Shown: positions 11,155-23,114, numbered from the stretch's first letter. The stretch is 64,000 nt of DNA from Pycnopodia helianthoides (GCA_032158295.1 CM063245.1:8666700-8730699); one strand, 5' to 3'. Notes: generated by a model from the letters alone, not told the origin. A program made the numbers and translations.

Positions 11155-12871
11155 AGCACCCTTGGTTTCACTACCAGAAATATAATAATAATGGTAATTG
11201 TTTGTGGATTTGAATAATTTGTTAAAGCGGGGGCAAGGAATGGCTATGTAATGTATCAAGCCATTCATTTTGTGTATGTCTTTGATCTCAAGGGAACAGC
11301 GTTCTGAGCGGTGGGGGGGGGGGTGGCATCAACCCACCCTCTAGTTATAGCCACTGCTTTAAAAATTTACTTCTACTTTCTAAACTTGATAATTATGGAG
11401 TCAGGAGGTATCACTCTTATTCTTAACCCTCTAATCCCTGGACTGCCCCAAAAAGTTATGCAAATACTTGAAATAAATTAACAGAGTCCCTGGTTAAACT
11501 TATCATCCAACGGAACAACTTTTTTCCTCAAATTTTACTCGGGGCCCCGTGCCCCTGAACCCCCTTGATCCGCCATGGTCAACCTAGCAGTTTTCACTCT
11601 CCACAATCGTAAACCTTTTCGATCACACTTTTACTCCCTTTTTGGGGGGGGGGGGTGGTGAAGTGTATTGAGATTCCGACAAGTTAGATTATTTGTATTT
11701 TAACGATATTTGTTACAAAATTCAACAGTAAAAATAAGGAAACTTTCAAAAACAAGTTATAGCCTATAGGTGTTAATAATAAATTGAGAAAACGAAACAA
11801 TATCTAAAAAACACCCGTAAAACTCTCGGTTCTTTTTTTTTACATTAAACAAACGTTAATTGGTTTATTTTAATCACCATTTATTAAACTTAATGTTTGT
11901 AGGATCATTAATTATTAATCAGCCTTGAATGTTCAGACTGTCGGCATTTTAGTTAATTACCGCGAAATCTTACGGGTGCCAGTTGCGTGCCCCTGTGGTC
12001 TTGGACAGACACAGGTAGTTGGAACCAGCTAAAGAAAACAACAGTACCCGATCACCGTTTAACACAAGATAAACATAGTAGGGGTCGGGATACTTGACGG
12101 CTTGATGCCGTGACGCAATATTCAAAATGGCCTCCAGTCATGCTTGATTTACGTTAACACCGTGGATGTATTACGGATCATTTGATGTGATTTAATGTCT
12201 ATAGAGGTAAGCTTTATTGTGTAGTTTATAAATGTTCAAACTGTAGAATACGAATAGGCCTTGTGGAACCCGTGTAAACACTGGAATTGTCATATAACGG
12301 GTAGTTTTGTGGAATTTCTATTACTACCGAGTGCACGTAAACAACGGCGCTAGAATGGAAAGCACAACGGCCGGAAGTAACTGTAACGTTGGGCCTGTGT
12401 AGGTCATTGTATTGTGTCAATCAAATGAAAAGGCAATCGACCTGTCATTTTAGAGTATCAGGGTTACATAATCTGTTTTATACCAATTGTAGTTTTCATA
12501 ATATTGTATTTCTACCCCAATGCGTGGATGTTGTATCTAAGAATATGTAGGCCTGTATATTTCTGAAATAAAAAATTGACAGGAACGTCAGCTGTTGTAA
12601 ACTGCTTACCAAACAAGATGGCATGTGTTATCATCGAATGACCTCACTTTTCGACCTTTGTAGAGTCTTTCTCAAAGTCTGACTTTCTAAATCGGGTTAA
12701 AGTTTGGCACCTATAGGGCCTACAGTCCTACACCCAGAACTGACCAAATTGTTTGTCTTTTTAAGACAATGTAGTTTTAATAAAGGGGTTGGGATGGGCA
12801 TCGATTTGTAGAAAACAAAGTTGTTGGTTTTAGTTTGTGATTTCTTTAAAACATTTATCGAATAAAGAGAA
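11155..12871. other. No gene seen; G-runs and CpG-containing stretches
   Basis: G-runs occur at about 11315-11330 and 11643-11653. The segment 12060-12200 has several CpGs, a short ATG frame, and AGAG|GTAAGC at about 12205, which could be a 5'-UTR exon, but nothing confirms this. Confidence 0.4.
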
Positions 12872-12938
12872 CCTGGCCTACACTCTTCAGCGTAACTCTT
12901 GTCGTTTGCGTGTGGCCAAACGAAGCACATTGCAACAA
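12872..12938 (+). pseudogene. Orphan 3' fragment of a chitin-binding-domain exon
   Basis: It matches the last part of gene B's final exon (…GGCYTACACTTCAGCG…TTGCGTGTGGCCAAA…GAAGCA..TTGCAAC) but has indels, and it has lost the terminal CNL-stop. The 3' flank to about 13060 (AAGTTGCCATTTGGTAATCAATG, GGCTGTTCTCTTTTCGGG, GTATGCTCGAGACTGGAATC) is the conserved 3' UTR of the family. No signal or four-cysteine exon lies upstream. Confidence 0.75.
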
Positions 12939-13592
12939 GTTGCCATTTGGTAATCAATGTGTAATTAAGGCTGTTCTCTTTTCGGGTATGCTCGAGACTG
13001 GAATCGGGTTTTTAATTGACTTAATGTGGATGTTGCGTTTTTAGTGTCATTTGAAATAATTGTTTGACCCGAGCACAGCTTGAAAAGGTTTGATAAGAAG
13101 AAAAAAAAATTGTTATTGAAAATTTGTTTTTTGCTACCAAAACAAGTAATGTTGACCAAATTTAACGATGTGCTAGCGATTTTATTTCCTTTGAGGTCAG
13201 AGTGTACCAAGTAACTTTGACAAAATTTCTTTTTAAATTAACCAATTTTATTTAAACAGACACGTTTTACTGTTTCCATTCCCTCAAATAATTCAGTATA
13301 ATTTTCCATATGTGAATGTATGGGATGACTTTATAATACACCTATAATGTCGTCTTTCTATTCAATTCAATTCAATTCAATTGTTTTATTGTCACACATA
13401 TTTATACATATACAGTGAAATAAATAAAATTCATATTTAATACAATTCATTAATACAACCATTCATTAATACAACATTCTATAATTCATTAATACAACAA
13501 AAACATGTATATTTTTGAGCTTGGTAGCTTAATTATCTTTTTGCGCCAGAAAGTAAATACATCATTGACATGATTAACACGTCTTTAACTAT

Positions 13593-13751
13593 AGCTTCTC
13601 CTGCGAGAGAAGAGTTGACAATGGACACTATGTCGACCATTGCAACTGTACGATATTCTACCAGAGCAGCAATGGTGTAGCACACCTCAGCAAAATTGAT
13701 CCCATTAATTTTTGCACGTGGCCAGAGGAAACACATTGCAACATATATTAA
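13593..13751 (+). pseudogene. Orphan chitin-binding domain exon, degraded but open
   Basis: An open frame reads SFSCERRVDNGHYVDHCN..., then TIFYQSSNGVAHLSK, and ends CTWPEETHCNIY-stop. Against functional copies, one domain cysteine is now serine (YQS for YQC) and the C after HxxxMP is lost. The upstream AG is TATAG without a good pyrimidine tract. The flank from about 13500 is paralogous to 56465-56560, where another second-domain copy sits. It is a decayed second domain of an old gene copy. Confidence 0.75.
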
Positions 13752-13986
13752 GTTGCCATGGTGATCAATGTGAATATATTGTAATTGTAAGTAAAGCTTC
13801 TTTTTTTTGGGGGGGGGGGTATGCTGGAATCAAGTTTTCATATGACTAATTTTGGATGTTAGGTGTTTAGTCTAATTTGATATACAATTATTTGTAACCC
13901 GAGAATAGGTTGAAACGTATTTTTTTGAAAATAATTAGTTAATGAAATTTAGTTGTTCGTTACCAAAACATTTAATTCTATCAAAT

Positions 13987-14333
13987 TTAAAGGGACATTA
14001 CAGAATTGGTAAGAAAAAAACTTGTAAATTATCCTGATCACTGATTTACATAAAACTTACACGGTCTAATGATGATGATGATAGTAGAAAACATCCCTTG
14101 AAATATTTCTCACTGAGTTTATCGCTCAGTGAGCGTTTTATTCATTTGTTGAATCTATATGATTTCATGCAAATGTGTAATCGGTTTTTCACTATTTTCT
14201 CGTGACCCAGGTGGCCGATCGATCTCAAACTTTTACAGGTTTGTCAGTTTATGTATATGGTGGATTACATAAAGTGCTTACACTGTCAGCAACTGTTTTG
14301 TTAGCAAAAACCAATTCCGCAATGTTCCTTTAA
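13987..14333. mobile_element. MITE family 1, copy with internal deletion
   Basis: The TIRs and TTAA borders are intact, and about 50 bp of the interior is missing relative to the copy at 2775. The insertion splits a flank that is uninterrupted in the paralogous region at about 56235-56260 (TCAAAATTTAACGATG), giving an empty site and supporting TTAA duplication. Confidence 0.85.
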
Positions 14334-15349
14334 CGATGAACCTGCAATTTTATTTCCGTGGACCTAAAAATGTGTACTAAGTAACATTGACAAAATTTCT
14401 CGTTAAACTATATCAAATTATTTTGAACTGACATGTTTTACTGTTTTTATTCCCCAATCAACAGAATATTTTTTATTCATCAACTTATAGGATGACTTTA
14501 TAATAGGCCTTTACATCTAATGGTCTATTTCTATAATGCAATCATACAACAGAAACAGAAGCATATATGAGCTTTATTGCCTAATCATCTTTTTGCGCCA
14601 CTATTTACATGATTTACACTTAAAAATAATTGTTATTTTTATCAAATACATTTATTAAATACAATTATATTTTGATAATTATACACAACCAACATAACAC
14701 AATCAGATGCTGAATTGAGGTTTTTTTTTTGGCGGGGGGGCACGGGAACAGCTCACCGTTTACAATACCAAAGCAGTACACAACTGAAATTGTTTGAATA
14801 ACTCAGAAAAACCTTTCAAAATGGTAATAGTTTAGTTTTATAGCAATACAAAATGCTTTATTTCAAGTAGTCTGTTAACAATATTTCCGCTTTTTACGGG
14901 TGATTAAAGTTGAACACCCCATTCACTTTCTGTTCGCACAATTATTCACAGTGATTGTGACCTACATCTAGTGTCAAGTGTTGGGGTTTCGAGTACAAAA
15001 TGTCTGGAAACAAAGGATGTTGAGCTATTGTAAAAGACACACTGTCCAGCACTCTTTAGACTTGTTTATTTGATTGAGAATGATTTAATACCGGTTGTTT
15101 TTTTCTTCTTTTCATTTGTTTTGTAATAATGCAAGAGATTGGTTATAAAGCAGATTATAACACACCTCTTACTAGTTCTGTATTCTGGTTGGCTGAAACA
15201 CGGTCACGTGGGGATAACTAATATGGGCTAGTGCATAAGAATTGCGCCGCCGTGAACTAGACGAGCGTCAAGACATCGCGCGCACATAATTTGCGGGAAA
15301 TAGTTCCCGAACTGGGCAATAATTATACTCTAAACAATTACTGGTTACA
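14334..15349. other. No gene; paralogous 3' flank of the gene family
   Basis: Blocks such as TTGCCTAATCATCTTTTTGCGCCA (near 14577) and GAACAGCTCACCGTTTACAATACCAAA (near 14751) recur beside other family members (13520, 37510, 56490, 57890). This marks old tandem duplication units. A G-run sits at 14731-14739. Nothing coding was recognised. Confidence 0.5.
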
Positions 15350-16110
15350 ACGCCCTGTGCGGAAGAACCTCCACAAAGAAATGAAGATTGGTGACTCTTT
15401 TTTACCTTCCACATGGTCCCGAACACCTACAGCTAGATAGTCCTCCATTGTCATTAGTTTAATAACACTGGGTTTAGATTAGGATCGGAAAGTACCCTCA
15501 TTTCAGCTGGGAAGGTTTGCTCCACGCTAATACCATATGTATGGAGATTGTGCATTTGTTGATGTACTGGGTGTCACGGGACAAATGAATATGGTGTGAC
15601 CATAATCATGTAGGTTCACTCTTTGATTTGCTCTGCCCTTGGTATATCAGATAAGAGGAACAATATGGGGTCATAATTTATTTTGGGGGGAAGCTAATTA
15701 CTGTGGTGGCCCTGAAGGGACATCGAACATATATTTTTACGTGAATATTGACGTAAATATTCACAGTTTTTGCCCCAATTCGCAAATATTCACTTAAATA
15801 TTTACGTAAATATTTGCGCTTAAGCACAATCTGTGAATATTCACGTGAATATTTACGTAAATACTCACGTAATTATATATGTTTGATGTCCCTTCAGGGC
15901 CACCATAAATTACCCCCAAAATGATGTGTTGAGATTCTTCCACACACGTATGCCTTAGTGTGTGTTTGAAAACGTTCTTGCCCCTCAGGAGTATAGTGTC
16001 AAAAAGCATATTGCTTGGTCACTAAAGATGCACTCCTAACCTAATGATAGATAATATTTAGTGTGAAAGTGTAGTGACCTTATTTGTGTTATTTTCACGT
16101 CATGCACAGC
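15350..16110 (+). repeat. Segmental duplication, copy 1 (partner about 23475-24050)
   Basis: Shared blocks include GGAAGAACCTCCACAAAGAAATGA, GGGAAGGTTTGCTCCACGC, TGGGTGTCACGGGACAAATG and TTGCCCCTCAGGAGTATAGTG in the same order. Copy 1 carries an extra TIR element (15704-15905) that is absent from copy 2. No coding signal was found. Confidence 0.85.
15704..15905. mobile_element. TIR element with tandem TTTACGTAAATATT palindromes
   Basis: Terminal repeats TGGTGGCCCTGAAGGGACAT and complement match at 30 of 31 positions including the adjacent ATATAT. The interior is a chain of ACGTAAATATTCACG-type palindromic units separated by GCCCCAATTCGCAAAT-like spacers. The paralogous segment near 23833-23845 has no element, so this is an insertion. 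A related unit array without these ends lies at 49615-49860. Confidence 0.8.
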
Positions 16111-16169
16111 ATTTGATTTTGTAGGCATAGACATAAAGTGATTATTCCCAATGTGTTTCTTCCACGCAG

Positions 16170-16239
16170 AATCTTTTGGGAGGTACGGAAGCACATTTCT
16201 ACCACTCTAGATCTAATCGATTCTAGAGGTTATAAAATG
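16170..16239 (+). CDS. Candidate internal coding exon, gene unknown
   Basis: A 70-nt segment with a pyrimidine tract and GCAG acceptor before it and a strong ATG|GTAAGT donor after it. One frame is open throughout (phase 2 in, phase 0 out) and reads ..IFWEVRKHIS...DLIDSRGYKM. The wording faintly recalls the N-terminal helix of RNA polymerase subunit Rpb5 (LWRIRKT...DRGY), but this is too weak for a name. No partner exons were identified, and it could be a chance frame. Confidence 0.3.
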
Positions 16240-16507
16240 GTAAGTGCTAAGATTTGTGATTTATCAAAGTAAAGTTGTGTCATTCAGCTTCGAGATTTAC
16301 ATGTCAATGTTTGTTGTTAAAAGTCATGACAATTGAGATTCAAGGACCGTTCTGACGTCACTATCTCACACGACACCCGTAGCATGGCATCGATATGTGC
16401 AAACGTAGCGTCCTGTATTTCTTGTTGATCAATGTACAGAGTACCAACATTGCGGATAACGTTGATAATTACTGAAACGATTCACCCAGTTTTCTCGTTT
16501 GTTGACG

Positions 16508-16608
16508 ATGGCATCTTTGCGGATGTTGGCAAGTCTTGTCCGTGGGTGTGGAAATCTGTCTCACGAACTGGTACCCATCGAAAGCAATTCAACCCATTAC
16601 TGTTACAG
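16508..16608 (+). CDS. Candidate first coding exon with a mitochondrial-type leader
   Basis: An ATG in fair context (GACGATGG) opens a 101-nt frame starting MASLRMLASLVRGCGNLSH, rich in Arg, Ser and Leu and poor in acids, then meeting CAG|GTCTAC. This composition suits a mitochondrial presequence, but the donor is weak and a longer frame overlaps on the same strand. Speculative; no homologue was recognised. Confidence 0.22.
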
Positions 16609-18434
16609 GTCTACTCACATATATTATTTGTTGATCGAGTTATAGTGGCACTTACTTTAGTATACTTTAATGCATATAGGTAGAGATACAGCAAACACTG
16701 ATGCTGGGATCTATACCATTACTTAGATCAAGGCCGTAGAGAAATACATGTAAAGCTCTGAATCAACCACTTTTAAACATAATTAGCTAGTTAAGTCATT
16801 TTTCGTCAAGATTTCTATTAACTGTTCCGACATATAGTCGGAACAGCTACTGTTTAGTCAAGATTGTTGACCTTTCTTTCCGGTCCAAACAGGAAGTTCA
16901 CATAAATGAAATCATGGGTCCTCAAAACATGTAATTATTTCATAATCCTTTTGCCGACTTGTAGCATACAGCACATGTGTAACATTATATTTAAAATCGA
17001 GGATGTAGTTTGACCTTGATCTTTCCGGTCCAAACTTGAAGTTCAAATCCCTTTAAAAAAACGGTTTAAAGGAGCTGAAAGAAGAAACTGAAATGTCGTT
17101 CATATATTTTTCATGTCCATAATAACACTTTTGATGGATTCAAAAATAACAAACAAATCCATGGGTGACATTACTCCCGAAAATAACTCGCAGATTCACG
17201 CTTGAGCACGTTTACGCATGCGCGAGTTACTCCGATCGACTTTCACGTCGACTGAAGCAAAACATTCGATTAGCTTTGTATGGAATCGATACCTTATTAT
17301 TTTGTAATATTAAACAAGGTGTCGATACTGTACTAGGTGTTATTATCCGAATTATTGTACGGATTAATAAAAGTATGGATCGGTTGCTGTTTGTTAAATT
17401 GAAAAGGGGTTACAGTATAAAATACTACGGGAAAAAATACGGCTGCCTGGGTGCACAATGTGCCCTCCCCCTCGCCCCCCCCCCCCCCCCAGTCCTGGCT
17501 GTGTCTGTGCTTTGACCTTTTAGCCACTGGACCGCCCAGCCGACAAAAGCGATACACCGTAACATGGGGTAGGAGGAAACGCTCACCAGCTTGTGTTTGG
17601 AGAGGAGAAAACAATAAAACTAAATGGTCATTGCTTCGCGTTGGTCGAGAAATTGGCAACTGTTTATACAGATCGTTCTTAAATGTTCGCCCTTCACAGT
17701 TGAAAGTTGTCAAAATGTGAACGCTAATAATGATAAATTCTGCAGCTCTTACCAAAAGCACGCTCAATTTTAACAAAGTATGGGTTTTTTTTCATCATGA
17801 TGATACTGTCGGAAACTAATGGTTAGCAATTAACCAGTATGAGCAGTTGACGCAAGTTAACAGCTTCAAAACTGTTGTGTTCATTTTAACCTCATGAAAA
17901 AAAATCCATTAAGGTTAGCATGATAGCCGTTACCGGGAGGCACTTATTGTTCCCTAGGGACTTATCTCCTCCGAAATTGAAAAATATGTTAAACAGTGAC
18001 AGTATTAACGAAAAGGGCGAACATTTTCAGTAAACAACAAGCCTTGTGTATATTTTAAAATATTTTAAACGATTCTGGTAATTTACTTAAAGAGTCTTGA
18101 AACCTAAAAAGAATTCAGCAAACTTGGGTGGTTCAGGGACTAAAGGGTTAAAGTATTGCTGAATAGAATCGTTCATTATGATTCAAGACTTAGGTTAAAT
18201 ATCCTTCCAGGGCAATTTTGGTATTTATGAAGTGAACACTGTAAAAGCTAATTGTAGTTCCTTTAATTCACATTATTAATTGATATTCGTGTATTTTTCA
18301 GCATTTGCAGAAAAAGGACCTTCAAATGGCAAGGATTCCGTCACTTTGACTCAGGGTAATTAAAGCGCACGGTCAAACAACAGATTGTCAACATACAACT
18401 CTGGTTTTACTGAGTGATGTGAGTCAATACAGTA
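16609..18434. other. No gene seen; contains a duplicated block and a C-run
   Basis: The stretch 17918-18090 (GGCACTTATTGTTCCCTAGGG to AACAAGCCTTG) is paralogous to 51205-51345 and to the inverted block at 50857-50950. C-runs lie at 17464-17491. A short AG...GGTAAT-bounded frame at 18311-18355 is too small to call. Confidence 0.45.
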
Positions 18435-18506
18435 GGCCTTTAGAGGCTTGCAAAAGGTGCTCTATAAATCCATTATTATTATTATTGTTATTATTGTTAT
18501 TGTTAT
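18435..18506 (+). mobile_element. 3' end of a non-LTR retrotransposon with a TTA-type microsatellite tail
   Basis: GGTGCTCTATAAATCC followed by (ATT)n matches the usual end of L2/CR1-type LINEs and resembles the longer fragment at 40752-41153. No coding sequence remains. Confidence 0.6.
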
Positions 18507-18508
18507 TT

Positions 18509-18600
18509 GCATACGTCAGCAAGCTAATTGAACACACGAAAGTCACAGCACAAATTTTCGCTTAAAGAAGAAAACAAAAACTGGTGTATTTCTATCTATT
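18509..18600 (+). promoter_or_regulatory. Decayed duplicate of the gene A promoter and 5' end
   Basis: The block GCATACGTCAGCAAGCTAAT recurs exactly at 18934 ahead of gene A. The following ~45 bp still resemble gene A's leader (ACA.CA..TTTTCGCT.AAAGAAGAAAA) but the ATG is lost. It is either a relic of an older tandem copy or a short local duplication. Confidence 0.5.
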
Positions 18601-18933
18601 AAGACTCAACCAAACATTTTTATATTCAGCGGCTTTGAGGTTTGTTTTTTTAATCTCCGAAACCCGTAGATTAAGGTGACCAATAATATCCTGAAAATGA
18701 CCGTCTCTCTTATCATTTCAAATTTTAGTTTGTTTTATATTAATACACACATCATAATCGTTATCTTGGACATAACATTTGGTTTCATGCTAGAAATCTT
18801 CGATATATTTACCTACCGAGAACAGAATATTTTGAAGGAGTGGCCAGATTTCAATAATACCCTCCTTTGTCGTGTGTCATAGTTCTTATGTTAAGTGCTC
18901 TAAGTTGCCAAATAATGAACAACAAGCAGATCG

Positions 18934-18954
18934 GCATACGTCAGCAAGCTAATT
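18934..18954 (+). promoter_or_regulatory. Conserved proximal promoter block of gene A
   Basis: GCATACGTCAGCAAGCTAAT lies about 50 nt upstream of the ATG. A close version (CCATACGTCACAAGCT) is at 35451, about 65 nt upstream of gene C's ATG. It contains ACGTCA, a CREB/ATF half-site. Conservation across two loci suggests a core promoter or activator site. Function is inferred. Confidence 0.5.
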
Positions 18955-18985
18955 GACACCAGACAACATTTTTGCTCGCTGAAAA

Positions 18986-21900
18986 ATGGCCGTGTTTCTG
19001 CAAAGCGCTTGTATTTTGAGTTGTATTGCTGTGATTGCATCCCTTTCTGAAGGTAAGGCTGGATTTGATTGAAAAATGATGGTGCTGTCCAATTCAGTGA
19101 CACTCCATACTGTTGGCTTGAGATGAACATAAAACCGTAAATATATTTTTACATGTTTTATGGGTATGGTCAGCGTCTGGGTTTTTTTATGTTCGTATTT
19201 TGTCAAGTTGACTGGGGTGGTTGGTGAACATAAAAAGGACCCGAAGAACCGGTTGACAAATGTGTCAGGATATTTATTTGTTGGGGGAGACCGCGAGGAT
19301 ATTTTTTCAGATCCTCTTTGTTATAGCAATAACATGTTGATTTTCTTCATTTTAATATAGGTCTACTGGTTAAATTCAACGTAGCCATATTATTTCCACT
19401 GTAACGAGATACGTCTAACATTGACGATGCTTTGAGAAAATTTACTAGAGCTATAGTAAAAACGGTTTTGAGAAAACCTTCAAACTGAAACAATGCTTTT
19501 AAAACTTCACTGTTCTCAGTATAGTGAATCCATATATTGATTAGAAAAACCACATAATAAAATAATTTCTTCGTAAATTCGCATTGATAGACAAATCTTT
19601 TAACTAACGGTTCAACTATAATTTATAAAATGTTGTCAAATACTATCTTTGTTAGTGTAAACATCATTTCCTGACTATTACTAATTAGGGTAGCCCCTTT
19701 TAATTGCATGGTTCCTATATATAGGAAAGTATGACCCGTTAGTCAAAAATAGAACCACAAAAGAAAACTGAGGAACATTATTTTGAGCGGAATAATTTGT
19801 CAATTTTCAGGGTTTTGTGTGTGTGGGGGGGGTTCTTCAGATTTGGGGTTGTCTGAGGGTCTAACTTTATCTGTAGATTTTGAATTCATAAAAAGTGATA
19901 AAAAAGTTCCAACGCGTGCGTTTGCTTTCCCTTACTGTCGAATCGACTCTGTCACTGGTAACTATACATGGATAATTGCGCGTTCTGTAAATACCAGGTG
20001 CCAACTACATTCATTTGACCGGGAAAAATTACAAAATTACGTCCAGATTCTTGTTATGAATGTGTAATTCATTAAGAAAGTTCTTGTATAAAACTAAGCA
20101 ATCTGAGAATTGTTTAATTAAAATAAAATCATCTCGTAGAACGGTAAGCGAATATCAAATTTTAAAATGTTAGCAACGAAAAAATAAATCCCATATGTTT
20201 TTGGGGTAGTCTGCTTGCTAAATAAAAAGCATTAATAAATCCCTTAGCTCCGCCCCAGATCTCCCATTCCACCACTAACAAAAATACTGAATAGAAGTGA
20301 AGTTTGTTCATTGTAATGTGTGCGTTGAAAAGCAAGATAAGATCGAAACACCTGTTTTCAAACATCCATAGTCCTAAAGATAGTCGCACCAGCACTTAAT
20401 GTATGAATTTCTAGCTGGAAACTAACACACGAAAAGCTATGGTTACCTGAGGAGTTAGACTTGTGCACAAGTCATTAAATGTTTGTCGTGGTAACGGACC
20501 TCACGCAATTGTCACTCAGGAGCAATTCAGTATTTGCGAGAGAGCTGTTACGCTATCGCCACTACTAAGTTTTAACGACTTGTCCACAAGTCTATTGAGA
20601 AGAGAGCAGTAAAACCAATGGACTGCTGTTTGCAACATTTTAAAACGGACACCCCAGTGACAAACTAGACATAAGTGGATATTTTAGGGTTAAATTGTGA
20701 TTTCTTCCATGCAGCGATGGTGTGTCAGATGGGACAAGAACCGGATTCGAGCGCCGCCCGTAGATACCGATGGGTCATCCCGGTGGAGGATCCCTGCAAG
20801 TGCACCAAGATTCGACTAGGTGGTATAAACAACCGTGCACCCGGCCGCAACTTCAAAGTCATCTACTTTGATACCTTCAGCAACTCTGCAATGGAGATTC
20901 GCAAATGGCTCAATTGTTCCGGTAAAATATATTCTGCAAACTGAAATTAAAAACAGTATAGATATGAAGAGAGTTGCGATGTTCTGTCTTGTGTTTTTTT
21001 TGTCTTTGTTTTGTTTGTTTGGTTTTTGCGCTTTTTTACCCGTCTCGTTTTGATCTTTGTATGATCTGTTGTTAATATGAATTGTTTTATTATTTTATTA
21101 TAATATTAAATAATTACATTCCATTTTTGTTTTGTCGAGGCATCCCAGTGTACAAGCTTTTGCTTTTATGGATTATGCCTCCATACAGTCTCAGTCTCTG
21201 CTAGCTTATCAAGTTGTCTATTTATGTATGGAAAAATTAAAATGTTGATTGACGAGGTCGTAACAAAGTTTTGTGATAGTCATAAAATATGGCACTATTT
21301 TATGGAGTTAAAGGAAGTGTCAGCCGACTAAAGTTAATAACCTGAGAGATTTTCTTTATAAACTACGACACCAACCATCCAGGCAACTATCCACTTCTCT
21401 AACTAATACATTTGAGATAACAACATTGAAACGATGCGCACGAACATGACTATTTACTTTCTTGACGTATAAATATTTATTTCAGAAGGACAACATTTTA
21501 TTGGAAATTTATCTATGTATCTATTTATTTACAATTTTTAATGAAGATCCAGTATTTTCAAGCATGTATCTTCTTCTTCTTTTTGTCCCTTGCATTTTTT
21601 TTTGGGGGGGGGGGGTGGGGGGTAGTCAAAAGTTTGGGGGGCTTTAGCCCCCCCCCCCCCCCGTAGAACCGCGCCTGATATATAACTTGTTACATCCTTG
21701 CGTTTCGGATGAAATGACACATCTGCTGAGCCGTCCATTTTTAACTTAGTCTTTTAGACGATTTTTGAGTGTGCAAAACATCTACAAGTTAGCCTGAGAC
21801 GTAACCGAGAAAAATGAGCCAGAAGTAGGTCTGACGCAAGGGACTGACAAAGAAATGCATTGTTGGTGCACTTCGCTTTCGTGTACAATGGGGACGTCGT

Positions 21901-22236
21901 TAAAGTCCAAACAATGGGAGAACAAAGAGAAGTACTCGATTTACGGGATTCACAAACATGCGTGTGTGTGGGGTTTTTTTTCCAGATGGTTTTCCTGGCT
22001 ATCGAGTTACTACTCATGCAACCGGCAATGCACCGACAACGAGCGACATACCGGTAACCAGCTTCTCCTGCGTGGGAAAAGATAACGGTGGACTCTATAC
22101 CGACCCCAACAGCTGTACGATGTACTACCTGTGCAACAATACTGTAGCATATCACAAGCAATGCGCACTTGGCAAACACTTCAGCGTACCTCATTACAGT
22201 TGCGTGAGCCCAGAGGTCGCAAATTGCAACTTGTAA
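18986..22236 (+). CDS. Family gene A: secreted four-Cys domain plus chitin-binding protein
   Basis: Exons are 18986-19052, 20715-20921 and 21986-22236; both introns are phase 1 with GT/AG borders, and the product is 174 aa. Exon 1 gives a signal peptide (MAVFLQSACILSCIAVIASL, cleavage likely near SEG-A). Exon 2 gives a basic ~69-residue domain with cysteines at about 4, 28, 30 and 68 (VCQ, PCKCTK, LNC). I do not recognise this domain. Exon 3 starts with a short Thr/Ser/Ala linker, then a peritrophin-A (CBM14) domain with Cys spacing 14-5-9-12-7 and the aromatic run TMYYLC, ending NCNL-stop. The domain binds chitin in known families, so a secreted chitin-binding role is likely; immune or barrier use is inference. 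Its neighbour B is convergent. Confidence 0.88.
19053..20714. other. Gene A intron 1; no further feature recognised
   Basis: AT-rich intron. A G-run interrupts it at about 19825. An inverted motif ACTTGTGCACAAGT / ACTTGTCCACAAGT occurs around 20460 and 20580. Its last ~40 bp (GTGATTTCTTCCATGCAG) resemble the same position in genes B and F. Confidence 0.6.
21596..21664. repeat. G-run / C-run pair with hairpin potential in gene A intron 2
   Basis: A run of about 11 G plus GTGGGGGG is followed by TTTGGGGGGCTTTAG and a run of about 15 C, then GTAGAACCGCGCC. The G block can pair with the C block or form G-quadruplexes. Similar G-runs after T-runs recur at 13803, 33260, 37765 and 38463, so it may be the end of a dispersed repeat. 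Confidence 0.6.
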
Positions 22237-22680
22237 CAAGTTGCCATTTGGTAATTAATGTGAGCACATTGTAACTTTAAGGCTGTTCTCTTCTCGGGTA
22301 TGCTCGAGACTGGAATCAAGTTTTTAAATGACTTAATGTGGATGTTGCGTTTCAGTGTAATTTGAAACAAATTTGTAACTCAAGAACAGCTTTAAAAGTT
22401 TTGTTTAGAAAACAATCCGTTGTTTACAACCTGTTTTTTGCTACTGTAGGAGAACGCATTTCTTTAATAATAAAGTTGTTCATTTTAATTATTATCCATG
22501 CCAGTAATAGGCATATTTCATTTTTCTTTTAAAACTGCGCTGAAAAAAAGTAGTGCCCAGTCATTAGATTAAATTGTTTAAATCTTCCTATCTTTTATTT
22601 TGAAACTGTGCATAAAACATGTTTACTTTAATTAGTTTGTATTAAGTTTAATATTTTAAAATAAAATTCTTGTCTTAACT
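22237..22680 (+). other. Conserved 3' UTR of gene A
   Basis: The sequence after the stop (AAGTTGCCATTTGGTAATTA, GGCTGTTCTCTTCTCGGG, TATGCTCGAGACTGGAATCA, GACTTAATGTGGATGTTGCG) is shared with genes B and E and with the orphan fragments at 12.9 kb. An AATAAA lies near 22662 and is a plausible poly(A) signal. Confidence 0.6.
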
Positions 22681-22913
22681 GTGTCGTAGGGCAGCGGATG
22701 ATATTACTTAATGACTGCTTATGATTTAGCTATTTTGAGTTAATTGTTAAATTAAAACAGTTCAGTTATAAAACCCTGACAAGTTTATTTACTTAAACTA
22801 CCATATTTTGGTCCGAGGTGTATTAAAAAACACACGGGACTAGCATAATTCGGTCACATAGTGCACGTCTATTCCCCTTAGGGCCTGTGAGTGACGAGAA
22901 GAGGGATCTATTT

Positions 22914-23114
22914 GGGCCGAGGGAAATAGAACTCTCTTCTGGTCTCTGGGCCGAGGGAAATAGAACTCTCTTCTGGTCTCTGGGCCGAGGGAAATAGAAC
23001 TCTCTTCTGGTCTCTGGGCCGAGGGAAATAAAAACCTCTTCTGTCTCTGGGCCGAGGGAAATAGAACCCTCTTCTGGTCTCTGGGCCGAGGGAAATAAAA
23101 CCCTCTTCTGGTCA
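22914..23114 (+). repeat. 34-bp minisatellite, about six units
   Basis: The unit is GGGCCGAGGGAAATAGAACT followed by CTCTTCTGGTCTCT, six copies with small variants (AGAACT/AAAACC, one unit missing GGT). It produces a repetitive open frame on the minus strand that I regard as spurious. Confidence 0.9.

Noticed and set aside
17333..17776. 147-aa open frame on the minus strand
   Set aside because: It runs through a G/C homopolymer (17464-17491), has biased composition (GGGGGEGEG), and shows no domain or splice support.
18311..18355. 45-nt AG/GT-bounded frame
   Set aside because: Too short, weak donor (GGTAAT), and its phase does not fit the candidate exon at 16170.
20715..20921. Chemokine-like reading of the four-Cys exon (CXC motif, C-terminal helix)
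   Set aside because: The CKC pair sits in the middle of the domain and the other cysteines are at the ends, unlike the chemokine pattern. Left as unknown.
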